The notes beneath the pieces were generated by a model, which saw only the letters and a list, made by a program, of their open reading frames with translations, made no database searches and was not told the origin of the DNA. Positions 25,118 through 33,770 of a DNA stretch of 64,000 nucleotides are shown piece after piece (position 1 is the first letter of the stretch; every line of letters begins with the position of its first letter). Source of the stretch: Amycolatopsis sp. NBC_01480 (lineage in GTDB: Bacteria; Actinomycetota; Actinomycetes; Mycobacteriales; Pseudonocardiaceae); assembly GCF_036227205.1 (NCBI RefSeq), contig NZ_CP109442.1:4278001-4342000 (forward strand), given 5' to 3'. The translations under genes and the position numbers were made by a program.

Positions 25118-26203
25118 TCAGCGCTCCATGGCTTTTTTGTAAGCGCCGACGGTGAGGTCCGCGCACTTGCGCCAGGTGAAGTTCGCGGCGTGGGTCCGCC
25201 GGGCGGTCGACGTCGCGGTGGCGTGGGGATCGGTGACGGCGGTGCGCAGCGCGTCGGCCAGCGCGTCCACGTCGTCGTACGGGACCAGGGTGGCGCAATC
25301 GCCCGCGACTTCGCGCAGGGCCGGGATGTCGGTGCAGACCACGGGGACGTCGGACGCCATGGCTTCCAGCACGGGCAGGCCGAAACCCTCGTCGCGGGAA
25401 GGCAAAACCAGCGCAGCGGCGCCGGCGACGACCGTGCGCAGGTCCACATCGGACAGATAGCCGGTCTGGCCGGAGCGGGGCAGCCGTTCGAACGGGCCCG
25501 GTCCCGCGAAGACCAGCGGCGGCAGGTCGGGCGCCGAGGCGTGGGCGCGGGCCAGCCAGTCCAGGCCCTTGCGCGGGCCGGCCGCACCGGCGAACAGCAG
25601 GTACTTCTCCGGCAGGCGGAGCTTCGCGCGACGGCCGTCGTCCGGGGGACGGGCGGTGAACCACGCCGGGTTGACGCCCAGCGGCGTCACCACGATCTTG
25701 TCGCGGTCCACGTCGAGGCGGGTCGCCACGGCGTCGGCGACAGCGGCCGTCGGAGTGCAGATCACGTTCGCGCGGGCGACGCCGCGGCGGACCAGCTCCG
25801 GCAGATCGCGGTCGGACGGCGCCAGCTCCTGCGGCGCGTCCAGGAACGCCAGGTCGTGGATCGTCAGCACGCCCGCGGCCCGCAGCCGGCCGGGCAGCAC
25901 GAAATTGGTCCCGTGCACCACGTCCGTCGAGCCCGCGAACAGCTCCACCGGCGGCAGCTCGGAGCGCAGCCAGGTCTGGCGCAGCAGCCGCGCGGACACC
26001 GGCATGCCGCGCGCCTGCACGCCGTGGGGCAGCACGTGACGCAGCTTTCGCCAGCCGCGCAAGGTGAACGCCACCGCGCGAAGGTCCACATCGGACATCG
26101 AGGCCAGCTCCTCGCTCAGCGCGGCGGTGTACCGGCCGATGCCGGTCCGCGAGCCGAGCAGGGGAGTGCCGTCGAGCAGCACCCGCAAGGGGCGGTCAGC
26201 CAC
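25118..26203 (-). CDS. GT4-type glycosyltransferase
   Basis: A 361-residue GT-B glycosyltransferase. The N-terminal domain contains the donor-dependent loop GIGRYTAALSEEL and the acceptor region VVHGTNFVLPGRLR with TIHDLAFLDAP. The C-terminal nucleotide-sugar domain has FAGAAGPRKGLDWL and the diagnostic PSRDEGFGLPVLEAMASDVPVV (EGFGLPxLE). It is cytoplasmic and probably adds one sugar to a lipid-linked envelope glycan. Its GTG start lies inside the end of the upstream GT2-GT4 gene (8-base overlap), indicating translational coupling. It is the last gene of a three-gene minus-strand operon. Confidence 0.92.
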   Translation of the reverse strand: MADRPLRVLLDGTPLLGSRTGIGRYTAALSEELASMSDVDLRAVAFTLRGWRKLRHVLPHGVQARGMPVSARLLRQTWLRSELPPVELFAGSTDVVHGTNFVLPGRLRAAGVLTIHDLAFLDAPQELAPSDRDLPELVRRGVARANVICTPTAAVADAVATRLDVDRDKIVVTPLGVNPAWFTARPPDDGRRAKLRLPEKYLLFAGAAGPRKGLDWLARAHASAPDLPPLVFAGPGPFERLPRSGQTGYLSDVDLRTVVAGAAALVLPSRDEGFGLPVLEAMASDVPVVCTDIPALREVAGDCATLVPYDDVDALADALRTAVTDPHATATSTARRTHAANFTWRKCADLTVGAYKKAMER

Positions 26204-28709
26204 GGCGCAGCCGTTGGCGTGCGACCTTCACGACCCGCCCGCCGACGCGTCGCGCCAGCTCCGACGGCCCGCCCGCGGTCAGGTACTCCCGGATCAGGTC
26301 GACGTCGCGCCGCACCATCTGACGGCCGCGCACCGGCGGCGTCGTGGTGAGGTCGGCGGAGCCGGGCAGCCGGTCGGCCGCCGGGTGCGGATCGCGGCAG
26401 AAGTCCACCAGCGGCTTCAGCGCCTCCGGCCACGCGTACCGCCGCGCGACCTCGGTGATGCGCGAGACGCAGCCGGCCGCGAATTCCTCGTCGTACAGCG
26501 TCTTTTCCAGCGCCGCCGCCAGCGCGACGGCGTCCTCCGCCGGTACCACGACGCCGAGCCCTTCGGCCCGCACCAGGTCGGCGAACGCGTCGCCGTCCGT
26601 GGTGACGATCGGCAGGCCCGCCCACAGGTAGTCCAGCACCCGCGTGCGGAACGCGAAGGTGGTCTCCACGTGCTCGTAATGCGTGGTGACGCCGGTGTTC
26701 GCGTCCAGCAGCCAGTTCTGCCGGTCGGAGTAGGGCACCCAGTGCTCGTTGAAGAACACGTGCTTGTCGGTGAGCCCCAGCGAATCGGCCAGCCGCACGG
26801 TCCGCGCGCCGATGTCCATCTCGGCGACCTCGGGGTTCGGGTGCTTCATGCCGAGGAAGACCAGCCGGGCGTCGTCGCGGCGCTCGCGCAGCAGGTCGAA
26901 CGCGCGGATCAGGGTCAGCGGGTCGAACCAGCTGTACACCCCGCCGGCCCACAGCACCACGCGGTCGGACTCGCCGATGCCGAGCGACGCGCGCAGACCC
27001 GGCCCGGTCCGCACCGGCGCCTGCGGCGAAAGCCCGAACGGGACCACCGCGAGCAGCGACTGCGTGGTCGGGTCCGCGTCGTAGAGCCGCGGCGAGAGCC
27101 GGCCCAGCGCGGCCAGGTGGCCCAGCCAGAAGTGCCGCTGCCGCTCGGAGGCGCACAGGAAGAAGTCCGCGCGCTCCAGCTGCGCGTCCAGCACCTTCGT
27201 GACCCCGGCCAGGTCCAGCGCGCGCTGGTCGTCGGCCACGCCCTTGCCCTGCTCCAGCAGCTCGAGGTGCATCGGGTCGTAGACGTCGGCGACCACGATC
27301 TTGTGCTCGTGCTGCTTCTTCAGCGACGGCGCCAGCTCCAGCACGTGGCCCTGCAGGATCACCACGTCGGCCCACTCGATCGGCCCGTCCAGCTCACGGT
27401 GCTTGCCGGAGCTGACGCGGAACACCGAGGGCGGCGGCGAGACCAGCGGGTTCGTGGTCATCAGGTGCACTTCGTGCTCGGCGGCCAGCGTCGAGGCGAT
27501 GTTCCAGGCCCGGATCGCCGGCCCGGCCATCCGCTCGGTGATCGAGTCGCCGGTCAGCACCAGGATCTTGCGCCGCTGCCCGAAGACGGCCTCGATGCCG
27601 AACGCCTCGATCAGGATCTCGTGCGCGCGCAGGTAGTCCGGCAGCGGGTACGCGGGCTCCAAAGCCTTGCGCAGCAACGGAAGCAGGTCCGCGTCGGTGC
27701 GCACCCGCGCGGCCTGTTCGACCGCGCGGGACTCGGCCAGCGAAGGCAGCAGCTCCACGAACCGGTCGACGGCCAGCACCCCGGCCAGCGTCGTCCGCGG
27801 CACCGCGATGTCGCCCGTTTCGACCGGGCCGACGCCCTTTTCCAGGTCCAGCTGGTCCGGGTCCAGGCCGCCGCGGGCGGTCGCGCGCCGCACGGCCAGC
27901 GCCAGCGCGGCGGGCAGCGCGCGGGCCAGCGACTCGTCGGACAGGTTCTTGTACAGCGCGGCCAGCGCGTTGCGCTCCAGCAGGAACGTCTCGCGGCCGG
28001 TCTCCGGCGCGTCGACGGCCGCCATCGTGCCGTGGTGCCGGTGATACGTCAGCGATTCCGGCAGGTACCGCACCCGCCAGCCGCGCAGGTTCAGCCGCCA
28101 GCCGAGGTCGACGTCCTCGTAGAACATGAAGAACCGCTCGTCGAACCCGCCCAGCTCGGCGAACACCGCGGCGCGCACGAACATCGCCGAGCCGGTGCCG
28201 AAGAGCACGTCCTTGGCCAGCTCGTGCTCGGCCTCGGGGACCTCGGCCAGCGGGGTGCCCGCGTGCCGCTTGTAGCCCATGCCGAACCAGGTCAGGCCCG
28301 CGTCGACGAAGTCGGTGCCAGTGCCCTCCCAATCGACGACCTTGCTGGCCACGGCGGCCACCGTCGGCTGCGCCCGCAGCTCGGCGACGGCGGCGGAGAC
28401 CCAGCGCGGCGCCGGGCGGGCGTCGTTGTTCAGGAAGCCGAGCACGGTGCCCTTGGCGTGTTTCGCGCCGAGGTTGCAGCCGCCGGCGAACCCGGTGTTG
28501 ACCGGCGATTCGATGAGCTGCACGGCCGGGACCGCGGCCCGGATGCGGGCCGCGTCGTCACCGCCCGAGGCGTTGTCGACGCAGATCAGCTCGACGTTCT
28601 CGTAGTCCAGCTCGGTGCCGAGTGCCCGCAGACAGGTGATCGTGTCGTCAGCGCCGCGGTAGTTCACCACGATCACCGAGACAAGCGGTTGCGGGTCCCC
28701 CTGCGTCAA
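26196..28709 (-). CDS. Bifunctional GT2-GT4 glycosyltransferase fusion
   Basis: An 837-residue protein holding two glycosyltransferase modules. Residues 1 to about 260 are a GT-A/GT2 domain (VSVIVVNYRGADDTITCLRAL, LICVDNASGG, GFLNNDARP with the metal-binding Asp motif, FFMFYEDVDLGWRLNLRGW) of the rhamnosyltransferase-like type. A helical linker occupies about 260-390. Residues about 390-760 are a GT-B domain (KILVLTGDSITERMAGPAIR, VVLWAGGVYSWFDPLTLIRAF, FNEHWVPYSDRQNWLL, DYLWAGLPIVTTDGDAFADLV). It could add two sugars in sequence to one glycan. It sits between a GT2 gene and a GT4 gene in the same operon. I saw no internal stop or frameshift. Confidence 0.9.
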   Translation of the reverse strand: MTQGDPQPLVSVIVVNYRGADDTITCLRALGTELDYENVELICVDNASGGDDAARIRAAVPAVQLIESPVNTGFAGGCNLGAKHAKGTVLGFLNNDARPAPRWVSAAVAELRAQPTVAAVASKVVDWEGTGTDFVDAGLTWFGMGYKRHAGTPLAEVPEAEHELAKDVLFGTGSAMFVRAAVFAELGGFDERFFMFYEDVDLGWRLNLRGWRVRYLPESLTYHRHHGTMAAVDAPETGRETFLLERNALAALYKNLSDESLARALPAALALAVRRATARGGLDPDQLDLEKGVGPVETGDIAVPRTTLAGVLAVDRFVELLPSLAESRAVEQAARVRTDADLLPLLRKALEPAYPLPDYLRAHEILIEAFGIEAVFGQRRKILVLTGDSITERMAGPAIRAWNIASTLAAEHEVHLMTTNPLVSPPPSVFRVSSGKHRELDGPIEWADVVILQGHVLELAPSLKKQHEHKIVVADVYDPMHLELLEQGKGVADDQRALDLAGVTKVLDAQLERADFFLCASERQRHFWLGHLAALGRLSPRLYDADPTTQSLLAVVPFGLSPQAPVRTGPGLRASLGIGESDRVVLWAGGVYSWFDPLTLIRAFDLLRERRDDARLVFLGMKHPNPEVAEMDIGARTVRLADSLGLTDKHVFFNEHWVPYSDRQNWLLDANTGVTTHYEHVETTFAFRTRVLDYLWAGLPIVTTDGDAFADLVRAEGLGVVVPAEDAVALAAALEKTLYDEEFAAGCVSRITEVARRYAWPEALKPLVDFCRDPHPAADRLPGSADLTTTPPVRGRQMVRRDVDLIREYLTAGGPSELARRVGGRVVKVARQRLRRG

Positions 28710-28746
28710 GACGAGCTCCTGTCCGTGATGTCGGGCCTGGCTCAGC

Positions 28747-29676
28747 TTAAAGGCCAGCCCATGCCTCCCAGATCGCGCCTCGGCCGAGCGCGGCGATCCG
28801 GGTGATGCGACGGCGTGCCAGCAGCGCCGACGGGAGTCTCGCGGCGACCTCGGCGAGCACCCGTGCCCGTAGCCGCGGGTCGAAGTTGGCCGCAGCCGGT
28901 CGCTTTCGGCGAAGCGGCAGCACGGCCGTCAGCGCGGCGAACCGGGCCAGCTCCCGCGCGGCGACCCCCGCCGGGGCACAGCGCAGCAGCATGAGCAACC
29001 GGTTCCGCTCGTTCCAGCGGTGGAACAGCGGCGAGCCGGGGTTGGTGCTCGCGCCGTGCAGATGCCGGACGCGGGCCTGCTCGGCCGCGACGACGTGCCA
29101 GCCCGCGAGCCGCAGCCGCCACGCCGTGTCGGTGTCCTCGTAATAACAGAAAAAAGCCGCCGGGACCCCGCCTGCCTCGCGCACCGCGTCCGCGCGCAGC
29201 AGGGCGGCGCCGCCGCAGAAGCCGAAGACCTCGTCGGTGTGTTCGGTGAGGTCCGCGCCGTGGCCGTCGGCGGTCAGGCGGACGCCGGTGGACTGCGTGG
29301 TGCCGTCGGCCAGCTCCAGCCGCGACGTGACGGCGGCGGCCAGCGGCTGCTCGTCGAGGGTGTCCTCCAGCGTGGCGAGCCAGCCGGTATCGGGGGCCGC
29401 GTCGTCGTTCAGCCAGGCCACGAGCGGGGTGCCGACGTGCTTCAGCGCCGTGGCCATCGCGCCCGCGTAACCGGTGTTGTGGCGCAGCCGGAGGACCCGC
29501 GGCCGGGACGGGTGGGCGGCGAGCAGGCCGGCCGTGCCGTCGTCGGAGGCGTTGTCCACCACCAGCGTCCGATGTGGACGGGTCTGGGCGGCGAGGGCGT
29601 CGAGGCAGGCCGTGACGTGGGCCGCGCCCCGCCAGGTGACCACGACGACGGTGGTGCTGGGCTCCGCGCTGGTCAC
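28747..29676 (-). CDS. GT2 family glycosyltransferase
   Basis: A 309-residue GT-A glycosyltransferase beginning TTVVVVTWRGAAHVTACLDAL. The nucleotide-sugar binding residues lie in LVVDNASDDGT, the metal-binding motif in LVAWLNDDAAPDTGW, and FFCYYEDTDTAWRLRLAGW marks the rhamnosyltransferase-like subgroup. The GTG at 29676 is used because the longer open frame upstream reads antisense through another glycosyltransferase gene. It heads a minus-strand operon with the GT2-GT4 fusion and a GT4 gene. Only 18 bases separate it from the divergent GT4 start, so at least one transcript must begin inside a gene or be leaderless. Confidence 0.9.
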   Translation of the reverse strand: MTSAEPSTTVVVVTWRGAAHVTACLDALAAQTRPHRTLVVDNASDDGTAGLLAAHPSRPRVLRLRHNTGYAGAMATALKHVGTPLVAWLNDDAAPDTGWLATLEDTLDEQPLAAAVTSRLELADGTTQSTGVRLTADGHGADLTEHTDEVFGFCGGAALLRADAVREAGGVPAAFFCYYEDTDTAWRLRLAGWHVVAAEQARVRHLHGASTNPGSPLFHRWNERNRLLMLLRCAPAGVAARELARFAALTAVLPLRRKRPAAANFDPRLRARVLAEVAARLPSALLARRRITRIAALGRGAIWEAWAGL

Positions 29677-29694
29677 CTGGGTGAGAATAGCGGC

Positions 29695-30765
29695 GTGCCC
29701 GAACTGGTAGTGCTCGCCGAGCAGCTGCTCGCCCCCGTCCCGGGTGGTACGGGCCGGTACACCGCCGAACTGCTCCCCGCGCTGGCGCGCACCGCGCCGC
29801 CGGGGTGGACGGTGTCGAGCGTGGTCGCGCGCCACGCGGATGTCACGGCCGCCCAGGTCGAGGGCATCGAAGGACCGCGCGTGCTGAAACTCCCGCCCCG
29901 CGGGCTGATCGGGCTCTGGCAGCTCGGCGTGCCGTGGTGGCCGGGCGGCGACGCGGTGCACGCGCCCACGCCGTTCGCCCCGCCGCGCGCGCCCGCCGGA
30001 CGGACACTCACCGTGACCGTGCACGACACCGTGCCGTGGACGCACCCGGAGACGCTCACCGCGCGCGGCGTCAGCTGGCACCGGTCGATGATCGCGCGGG
30101 CGGCGCGGCGCTCGTCCGGGCTGATCGTGCCGACCCGGGCCGTCGCCGACGAGCTGGCGGTGCTGGTGGACGTGACCGTGCCGGTGCGCGTGGTGCCCCA
30201 CGGCGTGACCGTGGCCAAGGGGTCGGCGCCGCTGGACCTGCCGGAGCGGTACGTGCTGGCCGTCGGCACGATCGAGCCGCGCAAGGGCATGGACGTGCTG
30301 GTGGACGCCGTCGCGCAGCTCGGCGACGTCGCGCTGGTGATCGCCGGGCAGCCCGGCTGGGGCGCGATCGACCCGGTGCGCATGGCGGCCGAGCGGGGCC
30401 TGTCCGACGTGCGGGTGCTGGGAAAGGTGACCGACGCCGAGCTGGCCACCGCCCTGCGCGGCGCGAGTGTGCTGGCCGTGCCGAGCCTCGCCGAGGGCTT
30501 CGGTCTCCCGCTGCTGGAAGCGATGGCCGCGGGGGTTCCGGTGGTGCACACCGACGTCCCGGCGCTGGTCGAGGTCGCGGGTGGCGCGGGGGTGGTGGTG
30601 CCGCGCGGCGACGTCCCGGCGCTGGCCGCCGGGCTGCGTTCGGTGCTGGCGTCCCCGGACCGGGCGGCGGAACTGGCGCGGCTCGGCCGTGAGCGGGCCC
30701 GCGCGTTCACCTGGCGTGCCGCCGCGGAAGCCGTGTGGGCCGCGCACCGGCGGCGCTCCTCGTGA
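29695..30765 (+). CDS. GT4-type glycosyltransferase
   Basis: A 356-residue GT-B enzyme. The N-terminal part has GGTGRYTAELLPALAR and VTVHDTVPWTHPE. The C-terminal half has AVGTIEPRKGMDVL, VIAGQPGWG and PSLAEGFGLPLLEAMAAGVPVV, the canonical EGFGLP donor-phosphate motif. It is similar in design to the GT4 genes at 25118 and 30874. The last codons and the stop lie within a family A palindrome (30759-30804), so the repeat provides the protein's C-terminal residues. The GTG start is inferred from frame and the typical N-terminus. Donor and acceptor sugars are unknown. Confidence 0.9.
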   Translation: MPELVVLAEQLLAPVPGGTGRYTAELLPALARTAPPGWTVSSVVARHADVTAAQVEGIEGPRVLKLPPRGLIGLWQLGVPWWPGGDAVHAPTPFAPPRAPAGRTLTVTVHDTVPWTHPETLTARGVSWHRSMIARAARRSSGLIVPTRAVADELAVLVDVTVPVRVVPHGVTVAKGSAPLDLPERYVLAVGTIEPRKGMDVLVDAVAQLGDVALVIAGQPGWGAIDPVRMAAERGLSDVRVLGKVTDAELATALRGASVLAVPSLAEGFGLPLLEAMAAGVPVVHTDVPALVEVAGGAGVVVPRGDVPALAAGLRSVLASPDRAAELARLGRERARAFTWRAAAEAVWAAHRRRSS

Positions 30766-30804
30766 GTGTTCATGACGGTTAGAACCGTCCGGAACACTCA
30801 CGAG
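30759..30804. repeat. 46-bp dispersed palindrome, family A copy 2
   Basis: Same family as the copies at 20033 and 48830: outer arms CTCGTGAGTGTT and AACACTCACGAG, inner ACGGTT and AACCGT. It begins inside the GT4 gene and carries its TGA stop (30763-30765). It probably acts as a terminator between two GT4 genes on the same strand. Confidence 0.88.
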
Positions 30805-30873
30805 CATTCCCAGGCGGGGAGCAGTTTGTCGGTTCCTCACCATCGCCCGCTGTCACGGTCGTACTCTGCTCAC

Positions 30874-32022
30874 GTGACCGGTGATCCCCGAGTGCTGATC
30901 GACGCGACCGCGGTGCCCGCGGACCGGGGTGGCGTCGGCCGGTACGTGGACTCGCTCGTCGCGGCGCTCGACCAGGACGGAGCGCGGCTCACGGTCGTCT
31001 GCCAGCCGCGTGACCTGCCGCTGTACGACCGGCTCGCGCCGAGTGCGCGGGTGGTGCCCGCGTCGCCGTCGACCTCGACCCGCACGGCCCGGCTGACCTG
31101 GGAGCAGGCGACGCTGCCGAGGCTGGTGCGCAAGCTCGCCGCGGACGTCGTCCACTCGCCGCACTACACGATGCCGCTGGCCAGCGGGGCCGCTTCGGTG
31201 GTGACGCTGCACGACGCGACGTTCTTCACCGACGCCGTGCTGCACTCGTCCGTGAAGGCCCGGTTCTTCCGCGCGTGGACCTCGGCCGCCCTGCGCCGCG
31301 CGACGATGTGCGTCGTCCCGAGCCAGGCCACGGCCGACGAGCTGGCGCGCGTGAGCCCGGTGCGGCGCGCGGAGCTGGAAATCATCCACCACGGCGTGGA
31401 CACGGAACGCTTCCACCCGCCGTCCCCGCAGGAGATCGCGGCGGCCCGCGCGGCGATGGGCATCGGGCGGACGCCGTACATCGCGTTCCTGGGTGCGCTG
31501 GAGCCGCGCAAGAACGTGCCGGCGCTGATCCGCGGCTACGCCCGCGCCGTCTCCGGCCGCGCCGACGCGCCCGCCCTGGTGCTCGCCGGCCAGCCCGGCT
31601 GGGACACACAGGTGGAGCGCGCCCTCGACGGCGTGCCGCACCGCCTGCGCGTGATCCGCGCGGGCTACCTCCCGTTCGGCACTTTGGCCGGCTTCCTCGG
31701 CGGTGCGGAACTGGTGGCCTACCCGAGTCTGGGCGAGGGCTTCGGCCTCCCGGTTCTGGAGGCGATGGCCTGCGGCGCCGCCGTGTTGACCACCCGCCGC
31801 CTCTCGTTGCCGGAAGTCGGCGGCGACGCGGTGGCCTACTGCGGCGTCGGCGCGGGCGACGTGGCCGCTGCGATTACGGAGCTGCTCGCTGACTCCTCCC
31901 GCCGGGCTGAGCTTGCTGCGGCTGCGCAGCAGCGGGCCAAGGAGTTCTCATGGGCTACGACCGCGGAGCGGCATCGTGAGGCTTATGGCAAGGCTTGGGC
32001 GCGGCACTTGCAGAACCGCTGA
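30874..32022 (+). CDS. GT4-type (mannosyl-type) glycosyltransferase
   Basis: A 382-residue GT-B glycosyltransferase beginning PRVLIDATAVPADRGGVGRYVDSL. It includes VVHSPHYTMPL, VVTLHDATFFTD, IIHHGVDTERFHPP, AFLGALEPRKNVPALIRGYA and PSLGEGFGLPVLEAMACGAAVLT. This resembles actinobacterial WbdA/PimB-like mannosyltransferases, but the sugar cannot be assigned. The start is a GTG at 30874 with a TACTCT hexamer seven bases before it, compatible with a leaderless transcript (inferred). It is preceded by the palindrome that ends the upstream GT4 gene, so it may have its own promoter. Confidence 0.9.
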   Translation: MTGDPRVLIDATAVPADRGGVGRYVDSLVAALDQDGARLTVVCQPRDLPLYDRLAPSARVVPASPSTSTRTARLTWEQATLPRLVRKLAADVVHSPHYTMPLASGAASVVTLHDATFFTDAVLHSSVKARFFRAWTSAALRRATMCVVPSQATADELARVSPVRRAELEIIHHGVDTERFHPPSPQEIAAARAAMGIGRTPYIAFLGALEPRKNVPALIRGYARAVSGRADAPALVLAGQPGWDTQVERALDGVPHRLRVIRAGYLPFGTLAGFLGGAELVAYPSLGEGFGLPVLEAMACGAAVLTTRRLSLPEVGGDAVAYCGVGAGDVAAAITELLADSSRRAELAAAAQQRAKEFSWATTAERHREAYGKAWARHLQNR

Positions 32023-32258
32023 GGGGCCGTTGCTGGAGGTGCTAACTTCCTAAGTGCGAGGCCTCGGTGGGGCCGAGTATGTGAGCCTGCGATGCGTCCG
32101 GACGGTCGTCTCGCAGGCTTTTCGCTTTTGCCGGACCGAGTGCGGGAACGACGGGTATTGCCCGCCGAGGACGGAGTCGACGAACGCGTACACAGTCACC
32201 CTCGGTGTGCGGGTTGGTCCGTCGCAGTTGCAGTCGGTGACCGGGGGACAATGGCCCG

Positions 32259-33122
32259 GTGACAGAGCACCCCAGCTACGGCGACGGGCTCGCCGTCGTG
32301 ACCGTGACGTACTTTCCCGGCGAGACTCTCGAGAAGTTCCTCGACACGCTCGAGAAGGCGACTGACCGGGAGGTCAAGGTCGTCGTCGCCGACAACGCGT
32401 CCACGGATGGCGCGCCGGAGCAGGCGGCGGAGCGCGAGAACGTGCAGCTGGTCAGCATCGGCGAGAACGTCGGTTACGGCACGGCCGCCAATCGCGGCGT
32501 CGCGGCGCTCGACGACAGTTACGGCTGGATCGTCGTGGTGAACCCGGATCTCGAGTGGGAGCCCGGATCGCTCGACGCGTTGCTGGAGGTCGCGCAGCGG
32601 TGGCCGCGCGGGGGCGCGTTCGGGCCGCTCATCCATGACCTCGACGGCACCGTGTACCCGTCCGCGCGGCTGCTGCCGTCGTTCGGCCGCGGGATCGGGC
32701 ACGCCGTGTTCGCGAAGATCTGGCCGGGCAATCCCTGGACGCGCCAGTACCGCCAGGAGACCGGCACCCCCGTCGAGCGCACGTCCGGCTGGCTGTCCGG
32801 CTCGTGCCAGCTGTTCCGGCGCGAGGCGTTCGACTCCGTCGGCGGCTTCGACACTCGCTACTTCATGTACTTCGAGGACGTCGACCTCGGCGACCGGCTC
32901 ACGAAGGCCGGCTGGCTGAACGTCTACGCGCCGTCGTCCAGCGTGATGCACATCGGTGGCCACTCGACGGCGCGCGCGTCCGCGAAGATGCTTCGCGCGC
33001 ACCACGCCAGCGCCTATCGCTACCTCGCCGACCGGCACCAGGGCCTGCGCTGGAAGCCGGTGCTGGCCGCGGTGAAGCTGGGCCTGGCCCTGCGCGTCAA
33101 GCTGGAGACCCGAAAGGGCTGA
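32259..33122 (+). CDS. wbbL: Rhamnosyltransferase, WbbL-like (GT2)
   Basis: A 287-residue GT-A enzyme most similar in motif pattern to mycobacterial WbbL, which adds L-rhamnose from dTDP-rhamnose to decaprenyl-diphospho-GlcNAc to make the arabinogalactan linker. Motifs are VVTVTYFPGETLEKFLDTL, VVADNASTDG, VVVNPDLEWEPGSLDALL (metal-binding region), SGSCQLFRREAFDSVGGFD and YFMYFEDVDLGDRLTKAGW. The rmlB-rmlD genes making its donor and manB lie nearby, the order recalled for Rv3266c-Rv3264c. The GTG start is at 32259, preceded by 236 bases with no recognised signal. A strong terminator follows. Confidence 0.88.
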   Translation: MTEHPSYGDGLAVVTVTYFPGETLEKFLDTLEKATDREVKVVVADNASTDGAPEQAAERENVQLVSIGENVGYGTAANRGVAALDDSYGWIVVVNPDLEWEPGSLDALLEVAQRWPRGGAFGPLIHDLDGTVYPSARLLPSFGRGIGHAVFAKIWPGNPWTRQYRQETGTPVERTSGWLSGSCQLFRREAFDSVGGFDTRYFMYFEDVDLGDRLTKAGWLNVYAPSSSVMHIGGHSTARASAKMLRAHHASAYRYLADRHQGLRWKPVLAAVKLGLALRVKLETRKG

Positions 33123-33129
33123 CCCGGTC

Positions 33130-33175
33130 AAGAAAATCAGGCGGCCCGGAGATCACCGGGCCGCCTGATTTTCTT
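33130..33175. terminator. Strong bidirectional terminator
   Basis: A perfect 20-base stem beginning AAGAAAATCAGGCGGCCCGG with a 6-base loop. The descending arm ends in TTTTCTT, the closest thing to a classical intrinsic terminator in this window. It separates wbbL from the convergent gene ending at 33188. Confidence 0.95.
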
Positions 33176-33187
33176 ACGCGAATGGGC

Positions 33188-33628
33188 TCACAGCCCGTCG
33201 AGGCGGCGGGACAGGTTCGAGCGGCCGTTGTTCTGCTGGACCGTCGGGACGAGCCCGGTCAGCTCTTCCTCGGTCGGCTCGCGCAGCGGGCTGGGCACGG
33301 GCTTCGCCTGCGGCCGCGGCACCAGGGGAGTGGTGACCTGCTGCGCCGCAACCGGCTTGGTGGCCTGCTCGGACGAGCCGCCCGGCATTTCCAGCGGTGT
33401 GGTCGGGTTGTAGCCGGCCAGCGGGTGATCGTTCTCCTCGATCAGCGACGCCGGCAGCTGCGTCGTCGTGTCGGGGTCCTGCTGGTCCAGCCCGGCGACC
33501 ACGGCTCTGGCGATCTGCTGGGTATTGGAGGCGTCCATCGGTGACGTCATGTTGTCCGGCGTCACCACGAAGGCGCCGCGGGAACGAGCACGTGCGAGCA
33601 AGGCGTCCGCGCGATCGCGGGGGTCCAT
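33188..33628 (-). CDS. Hypothetical protein, low-complexity, cytoplasmic
   Basis: A 146-residue protein beginning MDPRDRADALLARARSRGAFVVTPD, then a short conserved-looking segment (MTSPMDASNTQQIARAVV) and a long Pro/Thr/Gln-rich, probably disordered tail ending SNLSRRLDGL. No signal peptide, membrane helix or enzyme motif is visible. A GAGG-type site precedes the ATG at 33628. It is divergent from manB across about 142 bases. I cannot assign a function. Confidence 0.7.
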   Translation of the reverse strand: MDPRDRADALLARARSRGAFVVTPDNMTSPMDASNTQQIARAVVAGLDQQDPDTTTQLPASLIEENDHPLAGYNPTTPLEMPGGSSEQATKPVAAQQVTTPLVPRPQAKPVPSPLREPTEEELTGLVPTVQQNNGRSNLSRRLDGL

Positions 33629-33770
33629 CCCCTCGGCCTCCCGACTGACCCGGGGCCCTCTGGGGAAAGGCCCACCTGTTTCCTGTCTAGGGTAGGCCCT
33701 CGGAGCCCGCGCCGTCAGGGTTTCCCACGGCTTGTCGCTGAGCGGCGCGTGATAAAAGAGGAGTTTTTCT

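Noticed and set aside
29680..30843. N-terminal extension of the GT2 gene at 28747
   Set aside because: It is antisense to a complete GT4 gene with the EGFGLP motif and lacks any domain.
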